Assembly: GCA_024643825.1 (NCBI GenBank)
Contig: JAHEME010000010.1
Span: 1-16,633 of the forward strand
Reading direction: 5' to 3'
From: Chloroflexota bacterium
GTDB lineage: Bacteria > Chloroflexota > Anaerolineae > Aggregatilineales > UBA3940
Length of the DNA: 16,633 bases
The position numbers were made by a program, and so were the translations under genes. Under the pieces are notes generated by a model, which worked only from the letters and a program-made list of their open reading frames with translations, was not told where the DNA came from and searched no databases. The stretch's first letter is position 1. Each line of letters starts with the position of its first letter. This document shows, piece by piece, positions 14,652-16,633 of the stretch.

Positions 14652-15287
14652 ATGTCCGATCCCAATGAATGGGTAACTCTTGGCGAGGCGGCTGAAATCC
14701 TTGGCGTTCATCCGGCTACCGTCCGAAGCTGGGCTGATAGTGGCGATCTCCACTCTCAGCGCACACCAGGCGGTCATCGTCGCTTCCAGCGGCGTGATCT
14801 GCTCCAATGGGCAAGCAGTAAGGATGTGTCGTCAACTGCTCCGTCAGAGGCGAAGTTGATGCTGCAAAGTGCCCTCGGACGGGCACGCCTCGAAGTCGGC
14901 GATGGACAGCTTCTTGAATTTGGCTGGTACGATCAGTTCAATGAGGAAACTCGAAAAGCCCACCGTCTGTTAGGTCGTCGTCTGCTAGAAGCTCTCACAA
15001 CCTACATTTCCACCCCGGAGTCTCATGACCAGATTCGGGAAGATGTCCGTGCGATGGGGGCCGAATATGCACGTTTGTCCATTGAGGAGGGGATAAGCCT
15101 CCCGGACTCGGTGCGTGCTTTTCTATTCTTTCGCGACTTGCTGACGGAGAGTGTGATCCAGATGGCAGAACTTCTCAGCCTGCGTACGCCGCATGATTGG
15201 AGCAGCCGCCTGCGCGAGGTCAACACCATCACCGACGAGCTTCTCCTCGCACTCATCGAAGAATACCAGGAACATTCTCATACGTAA
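14652..15287 (+). CDS. MerR/excisionase-like HTH protein with RsbR-like helical C-terminal region
   Basis: 211 residues. Residues 6-55 are a MerR/BldC-type winged helix-turn-helix: WVTLGEAAEILGVHPATVRS, then WADSGDLHSQRTPGGHRRF, with the wing typical of this group. A short linker (58-70) leads to an all-helical region (about 70-205) containing AHRLLGRRLLEALTTYI and REDVRAMGAEYARLSIEEG, then SLPDSVRAFLFFRDLLTESV. This resembles the N-terminal sensor region of RsbR-type proteins (RsbRD_N-like). The protein is probably a DNA-binding regulator with a built-in sensory or partner-binding part. It is transcribed from its own promoter and lies 15 bp upstream of a TlpA-type gene, so it may control that redox pair. 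The similarity to RsbR is judged by eye and moderately sure; the HTH is sure. Confidence 0.82.
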   Translation: MSDPNEWVTLGEAAEILGVHPATVRSWADSGDLHSQRTPGGHRRFQRRDLLQWASSKDVSSTAPSEAKLMLQSALGRARLEVGDGQLLEFGWYDQFNEETRKAHRLLGRRLLEALTTYISTPESHDQIREDVRAMGAEYARLSIEEGISLPDSVRAFLFFRDLLTESVIQMAELLSLRTPHDWSSRLREVNTITDELLLALIEEYQEHSHT

Positions 15288-15302
15288 TATACTGCCCCTC
15301 GA

Positions 15303-15872
15303 ATGCGTCATAGAGGCATGAAACTTCCTCAAACGCGCATTGAATGGCTAGTGATTACACTCCTTGCTGGGGTTCTTGGCGTGCTATGGATCGGAGCAAC
15401 ACGTGTTGCCGCCGAAGATGTCAACCCCAACGGCAAGACGCCTTCCGCTGACATTGAACATCCGGCCCCCGATTTCTCCCTCACCACCCTTGATGGTAGT
15501 ACCGCTTCTCTTAGCGATTACCGGGGCAAGCCTGTCATCCTGAACTTCTGGGCCACATGGTGCGGGCCATGCCGGGTGGAGATTCCCGCGCTGGAAGCGG
15601 CCTGGCAGAACCATCAAGGGGAAGCTGTATTTCTCGGCGTAGATGTACAGGAAGACCCGCTTCAGGTAGCAGATTTCGCCCAGCAGCTTGGGATGACCTA
15701 TCCCGTCCTGTTGGATGAGACGGCAGAGACGGCCCAACTCTACAGAGTGCGCGCATTCCCTACCACCGTATTTATTGATGGGCAGGGAGTAGTGATAGAC
15801 ATCTATACAGGCCCCTTGAATGAACCGCTGCTAGCTACGCGAGTCCAACAACTACTGGAGACTTCGCAGTAA
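15303..15872 (+). CDS. TlpA/ResA-type membrane-anchored thiol-disulfide oxidoreductase
   Basis: 189 residues. An N-terminal membrane anchor or signal (about 14-37) precedes a thioredoxin-like domain (about 52-187) of the TlpA/ResA class: APDFSLTTLDGS, then LNFWATWCGPCRVEIPALE with the redox pair C87 and C90, DVQEDPLQVADFAQQLGMTY, and the cis-proline loop AFPTTVFID. Such proteins act outside the membrane to reduce apo-cytochrome c or the cysteines of CuA and SCO; in Bradyrhizobium, TlpA reduces the CuA site of oxidase subunit II. The ATG at 15303 lacks a Shine-Dalgarno; ATG 15318 is an alternative and would remove five residues. TATACT at 15288-15293 might be a -10 box but has no -35 partner. 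It is followed after 36 bp by the Lgt-like gene, a likely operon partner. Confidence 0.9.
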   Translation: MRHRGMKLPQTRIEWLVITLLAGVLGVLWIGATRVAAEDVNPNGKTPSADIEHPAPDFSLTTLDGSTASLSDYRGKPVILNFWATWCGPCRVEIPALEAAWQNHQGEAVFLGVDVQEDPLQVADFAQQLGMTYPVLLDETAETAQLYRVRAFPTTVFIDGQGVVIDIYTGPLNEPLLATRVQQLLETSQ

Positions 15873-15908
15873 AGAAACCCACTGTCCATTATCTGGAGAG
15901 AGTTAGAG

Positions 15909-16633
15909 ATGCTCCCAATACTTCAGCTTGGCCCGTTGACCTTGCGTACGCCGGGACTCGCACTGCTGGCGGGATTATGGTTCGGGTTGGAGGTTGCCTC
16001 GCGTGAGGGGGTATGCCGGGGCATTTCCGAAGATCATGTCTTCAACTTCGGTTTCGCCACGATCATCGCAGGTGTACTTGGTGCGCGGTTGGGATTCGTG
16101 GCACTCAATCTGGGGCTTTATCTAGGGATTACTCCCTGGTTGCGCGCAGTACAATCGGTGTTTGCCCTGGCCCCCGGAACTGAGAATATCTGGATCGGGC
16201 TGGTTGCTTTTGTAATCATGGCGGTCTGGCTCATCCGACGATGGAATCTCGTCCCTCTGGCACTTGCCGATGCTTTTTCCCCGGCGGTCGCTGTCTTTAC
16301 AATTGGAATTGGACTGGCAAACCTACTCAGTGGCGATTATTACGGCATAGAAACCACCCTCCCATGGGGAATTCCTCTGTGGGGCAGCCAACGTCAACCT
16401 ACACAGATTTACTTCATGCTGCTTGGCATCCTGATCCTGGCAACCCTTTGGCGGCTTGGTGGCCTGCGGTGTATAGTTGGCAAGCCTTCAAAAAAGAAGG
16501 GCCAGCCGCTAGCCGATAACCGCCATGTGCCAGGATTTTATGCACAGATTGCGGTAATGGTACTCAGCCTTGGCCTTCTGCTGATCGAGCCGCTTCGAGC
16601 AGATAGCCCTGTACTGGGAAATGGGCTGCGAGT
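15909..16633 (+). CDS. Lgt-like (prolipoprotein diacylglyceryl transferase family) membrane protein, 3' end cut
   Basis: The frame is open from ATG 15909 to the end of the window (241 codons), so the C-terminus is missing. GGAGAGAG (15895-15902) is a good ribosome binding site six bases upstream. At least six hydrophobic segments are visible. Several pieces recall Lgt: the opening GPLTLRTPGLALLAGLWFG, the IIAGVLGARLGFV turn, and LADAFSPAVAVFTIGIGLAN with LSGDYYG, PWGIPLWG and QPTQIYFMLLG. Lgt attaches diacylglycerol to the lipobox Cys of lipoproteins. Here key features are altered: the GRxxNF-N-x-E signature becomes G-L-A-N138-L-L-S-G-D143 (the Arg is lost and Glu is Asp), the H-G-G loop is missing, and RHPSQLYE reads RQPTQIY. 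It is therefore probably a paralogue with another role. Its pairing with TlpA suggests envelope redox work, but this is inference. Confidence 0.72.
   Translation, partial: MLPILQLGPLTLRTPGLALLAGLWFGLEVASREGVCRGISEDHVFNFGFATIIAGVLGARLGFVALNLGLYLGITPWLRAVQSVFALAPGTENIWIGLVAFVIMAVWLIRRWNLVPLALADAFSPAVAVFTIGIGLANLLSGDYYGIETTLPWGIPLWGSQRQPTQIYFMLLGILILATLWRLGGLRCIVGKPSKKKGQPLADNRHVPGFYAQIAVMVLSLGLLLIEPLRADSPVLGNGLR

Noticed and set aside
15288..15293. TATACT as promoter for a near-leaderless TlpA transcript
   Set aside because: No -35 box or extended -10 element accompanies it, and the gene can be read from the promoter of the HTH gene upstream.
16241..16519. Open frame of 92 codons on the plus strand near the window end
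   Set aside because: It lies in another frame within the Lgt-like gene, which has a good ribosome binding site, membrane helices and family motifs.

Overview
The window is about 16.6 kb of bacterial chromosome with moderate GC, densely packed with genes. No tRNA, rRNA, CRISPR array, insertion sequence or phage gene was seen. The best guess for the organism is an aerobic or microaerobic member of the Chloroflexota. This is inferred from a GT-C type membrane protein with a C-terminal soluble domain of a kind I associate with that phylum, a B-family (ba3-type) oxidase with the tiny subunit IIa, a Pro/Thr-rich anchored envelope protein, and a MerR-like HTH fused to an RsbR-like helical region. 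No marker gene confirms it.

Layout. (1) Positions 2-3752 (+) form a surface-polysaccharide operon: the end of a GT4 glycosyltransferase, a MraY/WecA-type polyprenyl-phosphate sugar-phosphate transferase and a large GT-C-like membrane protein, joined by two ATGA start/stop overlaps. (2) A convergent gene on the minus strand (3767-4468) encodes a winged-helix response regulator with a degenerate receiver. (3) Positions 4724-9581 (+) form a respiratory operon. An Rrf2-type regulator with three cysteines is read from what looks like a leaderless promoter whose -35 box lies in a perfect palindrome. It is followed by the remnant of a SCO copper chaperone gene, an intact SCO-like gene that has lost its copper ligands, and the genes for oxidase subunits IIa and II, heme O synthase (ctaB) and subunit I. 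A strong hairpin terminator closes the operon. (4) Positions 9618-12146 (+) hold a two-domain ALDH16-type aldehyde dehydrogenase behind a promoter region with two palindromes. (5) Positions 12181-14533 hold three envelope proteins: an unknown four-helix membrane protein (-), a CopC-like protein without copper ligands (+), and a Pro/Thr-rich anchored protein (-) that overlaps it tail to tail. (6) Positions 14585-16633 (+) hold an HTH/RsbR-like regulator with a clear promoter, a TlpA-type thioredoxin, and the start of an Lgt-like membrane protein that runs off the window.

The genes suggest a cell equipped for oxygen respiration with a high-affinity-type oxidase under a probable Fe-S sensor, with envelope redox and copper-site assembly factors nearby. 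The most unusual theme is that several proteins keep a recognisable fold while lacking the residues that define its chemistry: the SCO-like, CopC-like and Lgt-like proteins and the response-regulator receiver.
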